A stretch of 64,000 nt of DNA. Source: Erigeron canadensis (taxonomy: Eukaryota; Streptophyta; Magnoliopsida; Asterales; Asteraceae). The notes beneath the pieces were generated by a model that was not told the DNA's origin, made no database searches, and saw only the letters and a list, made by a program, of their open reading frames with translations. The number at the start of each line of letters is the position of its first letter. Positions within the stretch are counted from its first letter, which is position 1. A program made the translations under genes and the position numbers. Positions 1-14,268 of the stretch are shown piece after piece. The stretch is from contig NC_057763.1 in the NCBI RefSeq assembly GCF_010389155.1, positions 45,242,645-45,306,644 on the forward strand. Direction: 5' to 3'.

Positions 1-970
1 CATCTTTATGTTTCGTTATCATCCCTTGTGGCTTTGTTCATCTTCTTCATATCTTTATTATCAATACCATCATATGCAAAGTAAACAACTAGTCTTGCAA
101 CACTTCTTCCAGTTTTAGCAAATGGTTATAAAATTAGTCCTTGAGATTTGCCCAACTAGACATGTAATGCTCCTTATGTTTTTTAGTTAAATGTTGGTTA
201 TGGGTTTAAAACCTTTGAAAGGCATATTGGGAAGTCTTTACCAATGAGGTGGAGCATGGGGGTTTTCTCTAACATTTAGCTAGTTTCTTTCAGAATGGTA
301 GTGAGACTTCCATCGTCAGTCATGCCCTCGAATTGATTGTGCTGGTGACGTGGTCGATCTCTACCGGACGATGAAGAGACATGCCGATGAGTCCAATCAC
401 CACTGATGTTCTAAGAAAATGGTTATTAAATTAAGAGTACAACATCTTAAATTGTCAATTATTGTGATCCCTTGATTCTACTAATTTGACATCTATACAC
501 TCCTTCTTTGTCCCTCTTAATATATAATTTAACCATCCTATGTACTTTTCTATAACGGGGCTTGTGTGTGCCAATTTAAGTCTAAACCTTCTTAATACTC
601 CCTCTCTGCCCCTCTTAATACTAATTTGACCCTTATTTTCATTCTTGAAAACATTTTCGTTCACATTATAATTTGGACCCTAGAAATCTTAGGTTTCTTT
701 AAATACCAATCCATCTATGGATGGTTAGAAAGCATCTTTAAGTAAATTAATGAACATACCTCCATTGGTATAGTATAACAAACTTGGGACCATTTTACAA
801 AATAGACGCTACTAGATTTTATTTTCTTTCATGAGCTTATTATCTCAGGTCGGAACAAGTTGATAGGATCCCCCTTTTAACGCCCCCATGCCCCCTGTAA
901 TGTCAGTATTTTCGTTTTCATTGCAAATTTTTAGCCTTTTGGATCTATTACACATACAATTACACATATG
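1..970. other. Intergenic, no gene seen
   Basis: AT-rich sequence with short random reading frames only. I found no splice-linked coding stretch, RNA gene or clear transposon end before the element that starts at 971. Confidence 0.6.
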
Positions 971-1298
971 TAGGCATGCCCAAAAGTCGGTTTCTCAAGA
1001 ACCGGAACCGAAATTGGTCAACAAATGTGGAATAGGTTTTGACCATGAACTGGAACCGGTTCAAACCAATTTTGGTCAACTTTAACGATTTTTTTCCCTT
1101 TTTTTTTCTAAGAACTAGAATCAAATCGATTTAAAACAGGTAACGAACCGATTTTTGAGACCGAAAATGGAACCGGTTTTTAACCGATCGGTTCTTGAAG
1201 AACCGGAATCGGTTCCTCAAGAATTGATTTTTTTTTTCGCTTATGATTTCGGTTTTTCTTGATCGGTTTTGTTGGAACCGGTTTTTTCCCCATATCTA
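971..1298. mobile_element. Short hAT-like element packed with AACCGG motifs
   Basis: The left end reads TAGGCATGCCCAAAAG. The right end, read on the other strand, starts TAGATATGGGGAAAA, so the inverted ends share TAG, ATG, AAAA and CGG at matching places. The flanks are cacatatg (963-970) and cacatgtg (1299-1306), an 8 bp duplication with one mismatch, which is the size hAT transposases make. The interior repeats AACCGG and GGTTCC many times. It has no transposase gene. The hAT assignment is inferred from the ends and the duplication size. Confidence 0.6.
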
Positions 1299-2092
1299 CA
1301 CATGTGTGTTTGTTTTATTTTTATTGATATTAGATATATAAATTGTATTTTGACTGTGTTATTCATGTTTAATATGTTTTGACCTAATCATTATGTGTTT
1401 TGTTGAGTCAAGTTCATAGATGTACATAATATTATTTTGTAAGTTTATTATTATTTTTCTTCTATGTTATCTGCCTTTTCTTTAACAATGTTTAGTACGG
1501 AGTAGCATGTTCATGTTTATTTTTTTGTTTTTTTTATTTTTTATAAAAGGCCTTTTGCCTCTCATTTTATTACTCTTCAACATCATTACACTTCATCAGA
1601 ATAATAATAATTGGACAAATAATAATACTTAATTATAGTACATGTTCATGTTTGTAACCGATTTAAATAAAAATACATGTAAGTTTTTGTTTAGAGGGTG
1701 CGCACAATTATTACGAGTATATTTATTACTATTTTGCTAAGCAGACGCAGTAAAAAGTTGTATTTTGCGGTTGATAATTACTTTTAAGACGATCTAGAAC
1801 TATTTTTTAAAACGGTTACTTTTTTTTAAAAACAAAAGTATACTTAATTAATTATGTATGGTATTATAAAACTTGAGTCGTACATTACGTATCAAAACTT
1901 GTAAAAATGTCAGGTCATATGTCATGAATAAACTGATGCGGTGTCTACAAACTCCAACAGCATTCCTTCAAATTCCCGCAAAAAGTTTCAAAAGAAAAAT
2001 CTCATGAGAAGTACCTTTCTTTTCCTTTGCTTCAACATCTCATATTCAACAACAACATCTCAACCAACACTTTATAATTACTAAAATGCCAC
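1299..2092. other. Upstream region of CESA8, AT-rich
   Basis: There is no coding sequence. The stretch nearest the gene is the CESA8 promoter region. Confidence 0.5.
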
Positions 2093-2103
2093 ACCAACCA
2101 ACC
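2093..2103 (+). promoter_or_regulatory. Two overlapping MYB (SMRE/AC-II type) sites
   Basis: The sequence accaaccaacc contains ACCAACC twice, at 2093-2099 and 2097-2103. Both fit the secondary-wall MYB responsive element ACC(A/T)A(A/C)(T/C) bound by MYB46/MYB83, known regulators of secondary-wall CESA genes in Arabidopsis. They lie about 30 bp upstream of a TATA box. Binding is inferred. Confidence 0.5.
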
Positions 2104-2130
2104 ATACCATCTAAGGTTGTTTCTCATTCC

Positions 2131-2139
2131 CATATATAA
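2131..2139 (+). promoter_or_regulatory. TATA box of CESA8
   Basis: The sequence catatataa lies about 50 bp before the ATG at 2188. This would put the transcription start near 2160-2170 and give a very short leader. Confidence 0.5.
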
Positions 2140-2187
2140 AAAAAAACATACAACAAGAACTTACACCACCAAGTTAGAAAGTAGAAG

Positions 2188-5100
2188 ATGATGCAGCCCG
2201 AGATGCCGGTTTGCAACACTTGTGGCGAACAAGTCGGGTTTGGTTCTGATGGGAACGGTGTGTTTGTTGGTTGTCATGAATGTAATTTCCCTATTTGTAA
2301 GCCTTGTTTGGATTATGAGATCAAAGAAGGTCACACTGCTTGCATACAATGTGGTACCCCTTATCATCATGGTACGTTGATCTTTAAATTTCTTACATCA
2401 ATACCCTTTTTGAATATATATTTTTTTTATTCATTAATCTGTGTACGTACTTAAAGTTTTCATTTTATGTCGTCGTGATATGTAAAACACAGGGAGCTTG
2501 AGTAATGCTGCTGATGTGCAAGAAAAGGTGCATGTAACACACACTACTATGGCTAGTCATCTTAGTAACAATCAGGTAATCGGCAAATGTTATTAACATA
2601 AATACATAATGATATAATTGTCTCTACACGTACAAACAGTTGTTAAGTTCGAATGTTTAATATTTGTGTGTTGAAGAACGTTTTAAGTAACCATGATTTT
2701 CATTTTCTTTGGTAATCAAGGATGCTGGACTCCATGCAAGAAATATAAGCACTGTATCGACAGTTGATAGTGGTGAGTGAGCCGAGTACATTAGATTTTG
2801 GGTAAATCGAATAATATGTGTTTGCTAATATGTTTTGGTTTTTATTTTCCTTCTTTGTATACGAAGATATGATGAGTGAAGGTGGGAATCCAATCTGGAA
2901 AAACCGGGTTGAGAGTTGGAAGGATAAGAAGAACAAGAAGAAGAAGGGTGGTGATAAGGCTCCTAAAGAAGTTCAAGTTCCTATGGAGCAACAAATGGAT
3001 GAACATCAGTCGTAAGTTCATCACGTTTTTAATCTTCTTCGTTATGTTTTTTTTTTTTTTTTTGAGTATTTGAGTAGGATCGTGTTCTGCAACTCTTTCA
3101 AAAGTAGTTAAAATGAAATGATGATTGATTTTGCAGGTCAGGGGAGCCAAATGCAATGCAGCCACTTTCACAAATAGTTCCAATACCAAAGAGCCAAATC
3201 ACACCATATAGGGCTGTGATTATTATTCGCCTGGTCATTTTGGGACTTTTTTTCCATTACAGAATCACAAATCCAGTTGAAAGTTCTTATGGTTTGTGGC
3301 TCACTTCTGTTATTTGTGAGATCTGGTTTGCTATTTCTTGGGTGTTGGATCAGTTCCCTAAATGGTATCCTATTAATCGGGTTACATTTACCGATGAGCT
3401 ATCTGCTAGGTGCTTCACTCGCTTTTGAGTTATTAATATAATTTTATTCAAATGATATCGGATTAATGAAAGATGAATGATTGTTTTATTCTTTGATAAT
3501 AAAGGTTTGAAAGAGATGATGGGACTTCAGAACTTGCAGCTGTTGATTTCTTTGTGAGCACAGTTGATCCTCTAAAAGAACCTCCTCTAATTACTGCTAA
3601 CACGGTACTATCAATTTTGGCTGTCGACTACCCCGTTGATAAGGTCTCCTGTTATGTCTCTGATGATGGTGCCGCAATGCTGTCTTTCGAATCTCTTGCT
3701 GAGACAGCAGAGTTTGCAAGAAAGTGGGTCCCTTTTTGTAAGAAGTTTGCAATAGAGCCACGAGCACCAGAGTTTTACTTCTCCCAGAAAATTGACTACT
3801 TAAAGGATAAAGTGCAGCCTTCGTTTGTCAAAGAACGTAGAGCAATGAAAGTAAGTTTCTAAAGCTTAATGTCTCAACTTTAATGGTTATTCTGATTGCA
3901 GCGAGTTTATACAGTTACCCAACCACTTGACACACTAAGTACCTACAGAAGTCCTAAATTTTTGGACAGAAGTTTAATGTTGATTCTGATTGCAGCGAGA
4001 TTATGAGGAGTACAAAGTGCGCATAAATGCTTTAGTAGCAAAAGCTCAGAAAACTCCTGAAGAAGGATGGACCATGCAAGACGGAACACCTTGGCCTGGA
4101 AATAATACACGTGACCATCCTGGGATGATTCAGGTTTCCTATCAGTTTATTTTCGCTTTCCAATGTATTCACTTCCCAGTTCATTTTTAATTTTGAAATA
4201 ACCCCGAGTTTGTGCATTTTCAGGTTTTCCTAGGACATAGTGGTGCCCATGACATTGAAGGAAACGAGCTTCCTCGATTAGTTTATGTATCTAGAGAGAA
4301 GAGACCTGGATATCAACACCATAAAAAAGCTGGTGCAGAAAATGCTTTGGTAAATTTAAAAATTACTACACTATAAGAAGATGAAAGTCCTTTACAAGGA
4401 TGTGATCACTAAAGTTTCATCTTTATGAGTTTCAGGTAAGGGTGTCTGCAGTACTCACAAATGCACCCTATATACTTAATCTGGATTGTGATCACTATGT
4501 CAACAATAGTAAGGCGGTTCGAGAGGCAATGTGTTTCATGATGGACCCACAAGTTGGCCAGGATGTCTGTTATATCCAGTTCCCTCAGAGATTTGATGGC
4601 ATTGACCGTAGTGACAGATATGCCAATCGGAACACTGTTTTCTTTGATGTAAGCCTCATTTCTGAACCACTTATCACATCACAAAAAATCTCTCAAATGG
4701 CAATTGAAGTTATAAATTAGTAGAGATGGAAAAATTAGGGGGTTGGTTTGACCCCTACATTTTCTGAATAAAGTTTTAGGAGACAGTGAAATATATATTA
4801 CTTCTAAAGTTATATTACTTCAGTGATGGTCTCATCTTTAAAACAAAAGGATTTAGATGCTTTAATGGATGATAGCTACCCTTTGCCACTTTGGGCGAGT
4901 TTTGGCCAATTGGAGCCGTCTCAGCGTTTCCTTTTTAGTAATGGAACGCTTGCACTCTTATGCGATAGGATTGCAATAGTTATGGGACATATTTCTTAAT
5001 GTTCAAAATAAATTGTTGGTTTTTGTTTATTACAGGTTAACATGAAAGGATTAGATGGCATTCAAGGACCGGTTTATGTAGGAACAGGATGTGTTTTCTA

Positions 5101-7132
5101 TAGGCAAGCTCTATACGGTTATGGACCTCAATCTTTACCCATATTACCAAAGCCTTCTACTTCATCTTGTTGTTGTGGGCCAAAGAAACCCAAGAAAGAT
5201 CTGGAGGAGTTTCAGCGTGATGCTAGAAGGGATGATTTAAATTCTGCCATTTTTAACCTTAAAGAGATTGAGAGTAAGTTTACGTTATTACAACACTCGG
5301 TTGCAGGTAATTATCAAAACCAATTTCACTTTTTAATATATGGAACACTCATGCAGGTTATGATGACTATGAACGGTCATTACTCATATCGCAAATGAGC
5401 TTTGAGAAAACTTTTGGCATGTCTTCTGTGTTTATCGAGTCTACTTTGATGGAAAACGGAGGACTAGCTGAGTCTGCCAACCCAGCAACTATGATCAATG
5501 AAGCAATTCATGTTATTAGTTGCGGGTATGAAGAGAAAACCGCATGGGGTAAAGAGGTAAACCATAAATCGTATAACTCTTTAAACTAGAAGGGGCAATT
5601 TCAGTGCATTTACTTATATATTGCCTACCCAAAGTGACTGTTTCGGTCTGCATAAAAAAGTAACAGTTTAATTTGTTACATGAAATGTCTGTATTTCCGC
5701 CTCTACTATAATCTAGTTAATAACTTTAAGTGATGCAAAAATAACCTTTTGAAACAGGGTACAATTATTTAAAAAGAGGAGTCTTTTCTTTCTGAACTGT
5801 TAGACACATTGACTTTTTGGGTCAAACCTGCAACTATAAAATATAAATTGTTATAAGGTTATGACGTATAAATAACTGTATTATCTTCCATTATGTTGCA
5901 TTCTTACTGAAGAGTTCCTATCCATCTACTTTGCATGTGTAGATATATATATATATATTATATATATATATATATATCATTTATATCATGGAGGTCAAAA
6001 CCAATCTGTTTGACCTGCTCTACCAATTCTTGATCAAAAATCTTTGCAATATGAACAGATTGGCTGGATTTACGGATCAGTTACAGAGGATATCTTGACA
6101 GGATTCAAGATGCATTGTAGAGGATGGAGATCAATATACTGCATGCCAGTGAGACCTGCATTTAAAGGGTCAGCTCCTATTAACTTGTCAGATAGGCTAC
6201 ACCAAGTTTTGAGATGGGCTCTTGGATCCGTTGAGATTTTTTTGAGCAGACACTGCCCGTTATGGTACGGATGGGGTGGTGGCCGCCTCAAATTGCTCCA
6301 AAGACTTGCATACATAAACACCATTGTCTATCCATTTACATCTCTCCCTCTTGTTGCATACTGCACGTTGCCTGCTATCTGCCTTCTAACTGGAAAATTC
6401 ATCATCCCCACGGTAACTTCAACTTTTCTTTATAAATACCAAGTGAAGAGACGATTATGCATCTATTTTATATATTTACCTATCTGTTCTTAAAATATAT
6501 AACTTATTATCTGATTTTGATCATAATATGCTGCTTGTTTGATCCAGCTTTCCAACTTAGCAGCAGTTTGGTTTCTTTGCCTCTTTATGTCAATCATCAC
6601 CACCAGTATCCTTGAAATCCGATGGAGTGGTGTCAGCATTGAAGAACTCTGGCGTAACGAGCAGTTTTGGGTCATTGGTGGTGTCTCGGCCCATCTTTTT
6701 GCCGTTTTTCAAGGATTTCTCAAAATGTTGGCTGGTGTTGATACAAACTTTACTGTCACCTCCAAACAGGCTGATGATCTTGAGTTCGGGGAGCTTTATA
6801 TGATCAAATGGACAACAGTTTTGATCCCTCCCACCACCCTTCTCGTTCTAAACTTAGTAGGCGTCGTGGCAGGGTTCTCCGATGCACTCAACAAAGGGTA
6901 TGAGGCGTGGGGTCCACTATTCGGTAAAGTCTTCTTTGCCTTTTGGGTTATTCTTCATTTATATCCATTCCTCAAAGGTCTCATGGGTCGCCAAAACCGA
7001 ACTCCCACCATTGTCATTCTGTGGTCGGTTTTGCTGGCGTCTGTTTTCTCCCTTGTGTGGGTGAAAATTGATCCATTCGTTAGCAAAAATGATTCTAGCC
7101 TTACACAAGACTGCATCGCCATTGATTGTTGA
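2188..7132 (+). CDS. CESA8: Cellulose synthase catalytic subunit, secondary wall (CESA8 type), 13 exons
   Basis: Exons: 2188-2371, 2493-2575, 2721-2772, 2867-3011, 3137-3409, 3505-3850, 3996-4133, 4224-4349, 4436-4648, 5036-5273, 5357-5556, 6059-6412, 6548-7132. All introns are GT-AG and the frame holds throughout, giving 978 residues (Arabidopsis CESA8 is about 985). The protein makes beta-1,4-glucan from UDP-glucose in the plasma-membrane rosette. Visible parts are an N-terminal zinc-binding RING-like domain (CNTCGE, CHEC, CIQCG), a basic variable region, two membrane helices in exon 5, the catalytic motifs YVSDDG, LDCDHY, VTEDIL and QVLRW, then C-terminal membrane helices. The short N-terminal region and the tail ending in a Cys separate CESA8 from primary-wall CESAs. 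Its usual partners are CESA4 and CESA7 in xylem and fibres. The ATG at 2188 is followed by a second ATG. Intron 11 holds a TA microsatellite (about 5941-5977). Nothing is broken. Confidence 0.95.
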
Positions 7133-7270
7133 GTACACACTATAGTAGTTTTGAAATGTAGATTTTTTTGGTGTTATGCATTTTATTTTGAGAAATGTAT
7201 TTTGTAATTTGTATTGATGGAAAAACTTGAATGTAAAAGAAGAATTCTATCACCTGATTATATAAATGCA

Positions 7271-7629
7271 TAGAGATGAACAAAACAGTCAAAGCCCGGG
7301 ACCCTTCCTAGCCTGGACCCGGACCATATAAAGCATGGACCGGAGAGAAGCAGGCCTGGTCCTAGGCAACCTGACAGTCATTATACGGTTTCACACTTTC
7401 ACTTGTAGCTCATAGGCTGGTTAAAAGCCGATGTTTAAATGGCCTGGGCATAACCCGACCCAGGAGCAGGGAACGCCCAATACCAAATTTATATGGCTAG
7501 ATTATACACGATTAAGCTTCTATTAGTATATAACGATGTATTCCAAATTCATAAAGTAAGCTCTTCTAAGATTGAACCAAACAAGCCTAAGCCAAAGCCC
7601 AGACCAGGCTTGACTTTGCTCATTGCATA
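7271..7629. mobile_element. Short hAT-like element rich in CCCGG/GGCCTGG motifs
   Basis: The left end (tagagatgaacaaaacagtc) and the right end on the other strand (tatgcaatgagcaaagtcaa) form an imperfect inverted repeat of about 25-29 bp. The interior is unusually GC-rich for this window, with repeated cccgg, ggcctgg and gaccagg words. I saw no clear target duplication, so the hAT assignment rests on likeness to the element at 971-1298. It lies about 140 bp downstream of the CESA8 stop and may be carried in its 3' transcript. Confidence 0.4.
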
Positions 7630-7824
7630 CTTGGTGATCGGGTGATGAAACTCTATTGGGTCTTTAAAAGATCTGAGAACTAATGATCACATACTAAACA
7701 GATGGTTTTTAAATAAATAAAATAGAGTAAATTGGAGTGTGCTATTTCAAAAGGAACGTGATATCTGTACCACAAAAATTGATATATCTACATCTACCAC
7801 CACTATACATTACTGACTTGTACA

Positions 7825-7917
7825 GTTAGTTATAAAACTTTACATTGTGATAAATGTTAGTTATAAAACTTTACATTGTGATAAATGTTAGTTATAAAAC
7901 TTTACATTGTGATAAAT
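7825..7917. repeat. Tandem repeat, 3 x 31 bp
   Basis: Three identical head-to-tail copies of a 31 bp unit start at 7825, 7856 and 7887, each beginning gttagttataaaac and ending gataaat. The rest of 7630-8114 is AT-rich spacer and the upstream region of the next gene. Confidence 0.9.
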
Positions 7918-8114
7918 GAATCAAATTTTATGGTACGTTTATCACTTCTCATTTCAAAAAAGCATATTATATATTTTTATAACATTCTAAAACAGTAAAA
8001 CATATACTTGGCAAGGATAAATTAGTAACTTCTTACTTCTCCATGACCTTTGCTTATTCTTTACTCATTTCCATTCCTTAAAAGAGTCATCTTCGAATCA
8101 CTGCTATACTCAAA

Positions 8115-9407
8115 ATGAAAACATACTCAAGTATGAGACCTTCTACCACCACCACCTTCTTTTTATTCCTCCTCCTCCTCTACCCCACCGCCACCGTCCC
8201 TACATTGTCAAAAGCCACCATTGCCACTGAATCTCCCACCCCTTCTGCCACCTCCACCACCCTTGACCCAAACCAGCTAAGAGCCCTTCAATACCTCCAT
8301 TTTTCAACAACTCAAGATCCATGCACACTATCCACATGTGACAATGCCACCCCATTCCGCCACCTTCTTTCCCTCCGTCTCACCAACTGCCCCTCTGATC
8401 ACCACCTTTCCACTACCATCCTCTCCTCCTTATCCACCATAACCACCCTCACTTTCTTCAACTGTCACATCCCTGTCATCCGCTTTCCCACCACTCTCTC
8501 TACCAATCTACACTCTTTCACCTCCATCAATTCCCTCCAACGCCTCACTGGAGTCTTCCTCAGCCGCTTCCATAACCTCACTCATCTTTACATCTCCGGT
8601 GACCCCATCAAAGCCTCAGGCATACACATTATTACGTCAAAAATGGAATCTTTAAAGACCATAACACTCTTCAACACACATCTCACCGGATACCTCCCAA
8701 AAGATTGGAATTCAAAACTGACCCATATCGATTTTTCAAGAAATAAACTCAAAGGAACCATACCCACATCATTAACTCTCTTGAAAAACCTTAAAGTTTT
8801 AAACTTTTCATCAAATAATCTCATTGGAATTATACCCAACTCATTTGGTGACTTAGTTTCTCTAGAAAAACTATCTTTATCATCAAACTCATTATCCGGG
8901 CCAATACCCGGATCCATTTCTTCCATCCTTGGGTTAGTACATCTGGACCTTGGTTCAAACCAACTCAATGGAATGATCCCAGAGTTCATCTCAGAAATGA
9001 CGGAGTTAAAGATTTTAAATCTTGAAAACAATAAATTCCATGGTGTTTTGCCATTCAATGCATCTTTTATCAAAAAACTAGATGTATTCAAGATTAGTGG
9101 AAATGAAGGATTGTGTTATAAAAATTCAAGTTTTTCAATGGAAGTTAAGCTTGGGATTCCTCCTTGTGACAAACATGGAATGCCCATTGTGCCGCAGACC
9201 ACAATCAATGAACCGTCCTCACCTATAGTTGGTGAAGAAGGTGGCGGACATGGTGGTGGTGATTACGGTTATGGTGATGACAATGCAGAAAAGAAGAATC
9301 AAGTGAATGTTAATAGGGGCCCAAGTAAGGTGTTTCTTGGTGTTTCAGTTGGACTTTCTTCCATGGTTTTCCTAATTATTTTTTCGTTTTTGCTATTCAA
9401 ATGCTAG
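8115..9407 (+). CDS. RLP51: LRR receptor-like protein, RLP51/SNC2 type, single exon
   Basis: This is one open frame of 430 residues, close to the 431 of Arabidopsis RLP51 (SNC2). It has a signal peptide (hydrophobic run at about residues 14-28), a Ser/Thr/Pro stretch, and a cysteine-containing N-terminal LRR cap (DPCTLSTC). About seven leucine-rich repeats follow between residues 150 and 330, of the plant type with GxIP (GTIPTS, GIIPNS, GPIPGS, GMIPEF). Next come a capping cysteine pair, an acidic and Gly-rich juxtamembrane stretch, and one membrane helix near the C-terminus with a very short cytosolic tail and no kinase. SNC2 acts in plant immunity. The helix starts with the GVSVG (GxxxG) motif, the site changed in the snc2-1D autoimmune allele. 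RLP55 is the alternative name for a close paralogue. The start is the first ATG and precedes the signal peptide well. Confidence 0.87.
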   Translation: MKTYSSMRPSTTTTFFLFLLLLYPTATVPTLSKATIATESPTPSATSTTLDPNQLRALQYLHFSTTQDPCTLSTCDNATPFRHLLSLRLTNCPSDHHLSTTILSSLSTITTLTFFNCHIPVIRFPTTLSTNLHSFTSINSLQRLTGVFLSRFHNLTHLYISGDPIKASGIHIITSKMESLKTITLFNTHLTGYLPKDWNSKLTHIDFSRNKLKGTIPTSLTLLKNLKVLNFSSNNLIGIIPNSFGDLVSLEKLSLSSNSLSGPIPGSISSILGLVHLDLGSNQLNGMIPEFISEMTELKILNLENNKFHGVLPFNASFIKKLDVFKISGNEGLCYKNSSFSMEVKLGIPPCDKHGMPIVPQTTINEPSSPIVGEEGGGHGGGDYGYGDDNAEKKNQVNVNRGPSKVFLGVSVGLSSMVFLIIFSFLLFKC

Positions 9408-9849
9408 ATTTAGTTAGATTTTGGGCTCTATGTATTCGCATTGAGACTAAAATTTTAAAATAATATTATATGTATAATCAAAAATAGTCCTTCTGTACGT
9501 TGTTATTTTGAGGTGGTGAAAATTTTGTTAATCATAACTTGCGACATTGATCAACATTTTATTATATTCCAAATAATGACTCACGTATAAATGTTTGTTT
9601 CAACATATCTAGAAAGTAAATGATACAAAGACAGTGTATGGAACGGACATAATGATGTAGCATTGTAGATGGAATTATGCCTAACATTCTTTGGATGCTT
9701 TTTAGTAATGTTATTATTCTTAAAATGCACTCTTTCTGAAAAAAGATGACCTCCTTTTACAAAAGCAATATATAATAGTTAGATTTTATTTTAGTTTTAT
9801 GACAAATAATAAAATAATTTTTCTTATTATTGTATTCCTATTTTTTGGT
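9408..9849. other. Intergenic after RLP51
   Basis: AT-rich 3' flank of the receptor-like protein gene. Nothing else is visible. Confidence 0.5.
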
Positions 9850-10240
9850 ATACGAGAGTAAGTACCCGCGCGTTGCGGCGGTGAGATAGTGGGGTGATAA
9901 GTGTGATAGCCAAATGCCTTAGTCGTACGGGTTCCGCCCTCGGATTTAAAAATTCGTCGAAAGTATATAGAATGAGATCTCTAATTAAAGAACATGAAAT
10001 TTTAAGAACACCCATATAATTTTTATAATTTATCGATGTATGGTTTTTGAGATAAAAGATTTTGAATGAATTGAAGGAATAAATGATTTATGAAGGAGAG
10101 AAAAAAAATGATTGGTTGAGATTTGAGGAGAGAGAAATGGTGGTAAGTAACTATACAATTGATATATGAGCATTTTAGGAAAGTAATTATTGAAACTTAA
10201 AATATAAACATGGGAGATCTGCTTTATAATATAATATAAA
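9850..10240 (-). mobile_element. Non-autonomous Helitron-like element, copy B
   Basis: On the minus strand this starts near a tatattataaagca end and finishes at a GC-rich hairpin (ccgccgcaacgcgcgggt), the usual layout of plant Helitron ends. It matches the plus-strand element at 49918-50290 over most of its length, with shared blocks such as aaaatcttttatctcaaaaa and actttcgacgaatttttaaa. It has no gene. The exact ends and the CTRR terminus could not be fixed, so the superfamily is inferred. Confidence 0.5.
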
Positions 10241-10386
10241 TATTGTATATTTATATATTTATGACCATTGAGTTTTCTTTCACTCTACCTCTCTTTAGGT
10301 TTCCTTCTTCGACGTTAATATCACCTTGTTGTCAAGAATTTTTTCAAGGGTTAAGTCCTAAGCCAAAGGTCAACTGGAAACAGTAT

Positions 10387-10732
10387 CCCTATTTTTTGAG
10401 TTTTTTTTATGAAAGGTGAATTTCGATGGAAATTTCGTGTCGCGATTCGACAGCGGGAGGTCTAGCATACTCTTAACCGGATTCACGCTAGAAAGCTCCC
10501 TCAAAGTAGAAATGGCTATTTCAAATACCCGGTGGGAGAAAAAATCCCTACTAATCCGTCCGAAGGCACGACGATTAATAGGGGTAAACCCTGCCCTCTC
10601 AGACTTGAACATGGGTATACTTAAGTCAAGCCTTCATAAAGGGACTTAATTCATATGTCATCCGACCTCATGCAAAGAGGGATGGTTATTCAACCATTGA
10701 GCTAAAGCTCAAGGACCCCTATTTTTTGAGTT
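10387..10732 (-). mobile_element. tRNA-derived SINE with 16 bp target duplication
   Basis: Identical direct repeats (ccctattttttgagtt) lie at 10387-10402 and 10717-10732. Between them on the minus strand is a body of about 314 bp. It starts near a pol III A-box-like word (tttagctcaatggttg) and ends in an A-run (T-run at 10401-10408 on the plus strand). A weaker B-box-like word (gaggtcggatgac) follows the A box. An A-tail, a long target duplication and no coding capacity are the marks of a SINE mobilised by LINE machinery. Confidence 0.75.
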
Positions 10733-11819
10733 AAGGTAAGCCTCTCTACTTTTGGATAGTGTTAATAATGTCTACATCTTACCTCCCTCATACATCGTTT
10801 ATTCTGTACCGCTGTTGTAGTTGGACTCTTTTTTGGGTACATACAGACATGTGGTAAAGAGTAAATAATGGCAATAAGCATTCATCTATCCGACTATCCG
10901 GTATCTAGTTTGGCTACTAAAGATGGAAAATCGTTTTAACTTAATTAATCACTAAAAATTGTATTATGCAAGCAATTTGACTCGAATGAGTTGACAGTCG
11001 TTGACCTAAACAGAACTAGAAGTAACAACATTTTCCGTCACTCATATGATCAAGCTTAATAAATCGATACAAAAAATAAATCCAAGATGCTAAAAAAGCG
11101 TATAAAAAGGTTTCACTAGATTTCTTATCACTATTTGTGGTGCATGTTTTGTAGGAAAAACCACTTGTTTTCTATTGTTATCAAGAAAAAAAACGTGTTC
11201 AAATAGTTTCCAAAAAAAATTCTAAAAAAAGCAGAAAATAACATTTTATTCTTCAATATAAAACTTGAAAACATCTTTTACTAATATGATTGATGCATGA
11301 TCATCCCAATTTTAAGAGGTTCTGGTAAGCAGGGTGTCACACTAAATGGCAGAAAGAGAAGTGTGAAAGTGTTGCCATACCATTTTCCCTAATCTAAATT
11401 TAAGGGCTAGTACAGAGTCTACCAATCTGAAGTTTCATGTACAGCTGTACGAGTTTGGTATAGTGGAAAGCCTTCTAATGCTTGGAACTTGGAAGACTAC
11501 GAGATGGCAGTAGAGCCATTGGGTAAGGTACAAGATTAAATAAAGAGAAAAATAAAAAGCTTGGAAGATACATGATAGATCTAACTTGGTAATGCACAAG
11601 TTGAAACAGTATCTCAGATTCTGAATAATACCCATAGAGTCTGAACAGAACAAAAAAAAAAGTTCCATACTTTCATGCCTAAAACAACTACTATAACAAG
11701 AGAATAACATCAAACTAGTCATGTTCAAGAAAACCAAAAGACAAAAATGGATGTAATAAAATCTCGGATGAGCCAAGTCAAGGTTAACCACCCAAAGATA
11801 ACTTACCATAAAGATGCGT
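10733..11819. other. Intergenic and 3' flank of L11
   Basis: The first 80 bp or so resemble part of the SINE body seen at 16823-17066 (aaggtaagcctctctac and a tacatcttacctcc word). The rest is AT-rich. The part next to 11820 is probably the 3' UTR of the L11 gene, which is on the minus strand. Confidence 0.45.
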
Positions 11820-14065
<2,246 letters not shown>

Positions 14066-14268
14066 TTTAGCAGCAGCTGCGGAGGAGATGTGAGGCGGCG
14101 ACGCTGATAAATATTTGTGAAAAATGACGAGCCAAACAAAAGGGTTTTATTGTTAAGCAATGCCTTTTAGGGCTTCCCTCATACAGTGCAAAATGACACT
14201 TTTCTCCTTTTGTATTTTTACACTTAAAAAAAAATGATAAAAGATAAAAATAAAAAAAAAAAGAGTGA

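Noticed and set aside
888..1085. 65-residue frame near 1 kb
   Set aside because: It overlaps the AACCGG-rich hAT-like element, and the composition comes from the motif repeats.
8588..9091. 167-residue frame opposite the RLP51 gene
   Set aside because: It is the reverse complement of the regular LRR coding sequence and shows no family likeness of its own.
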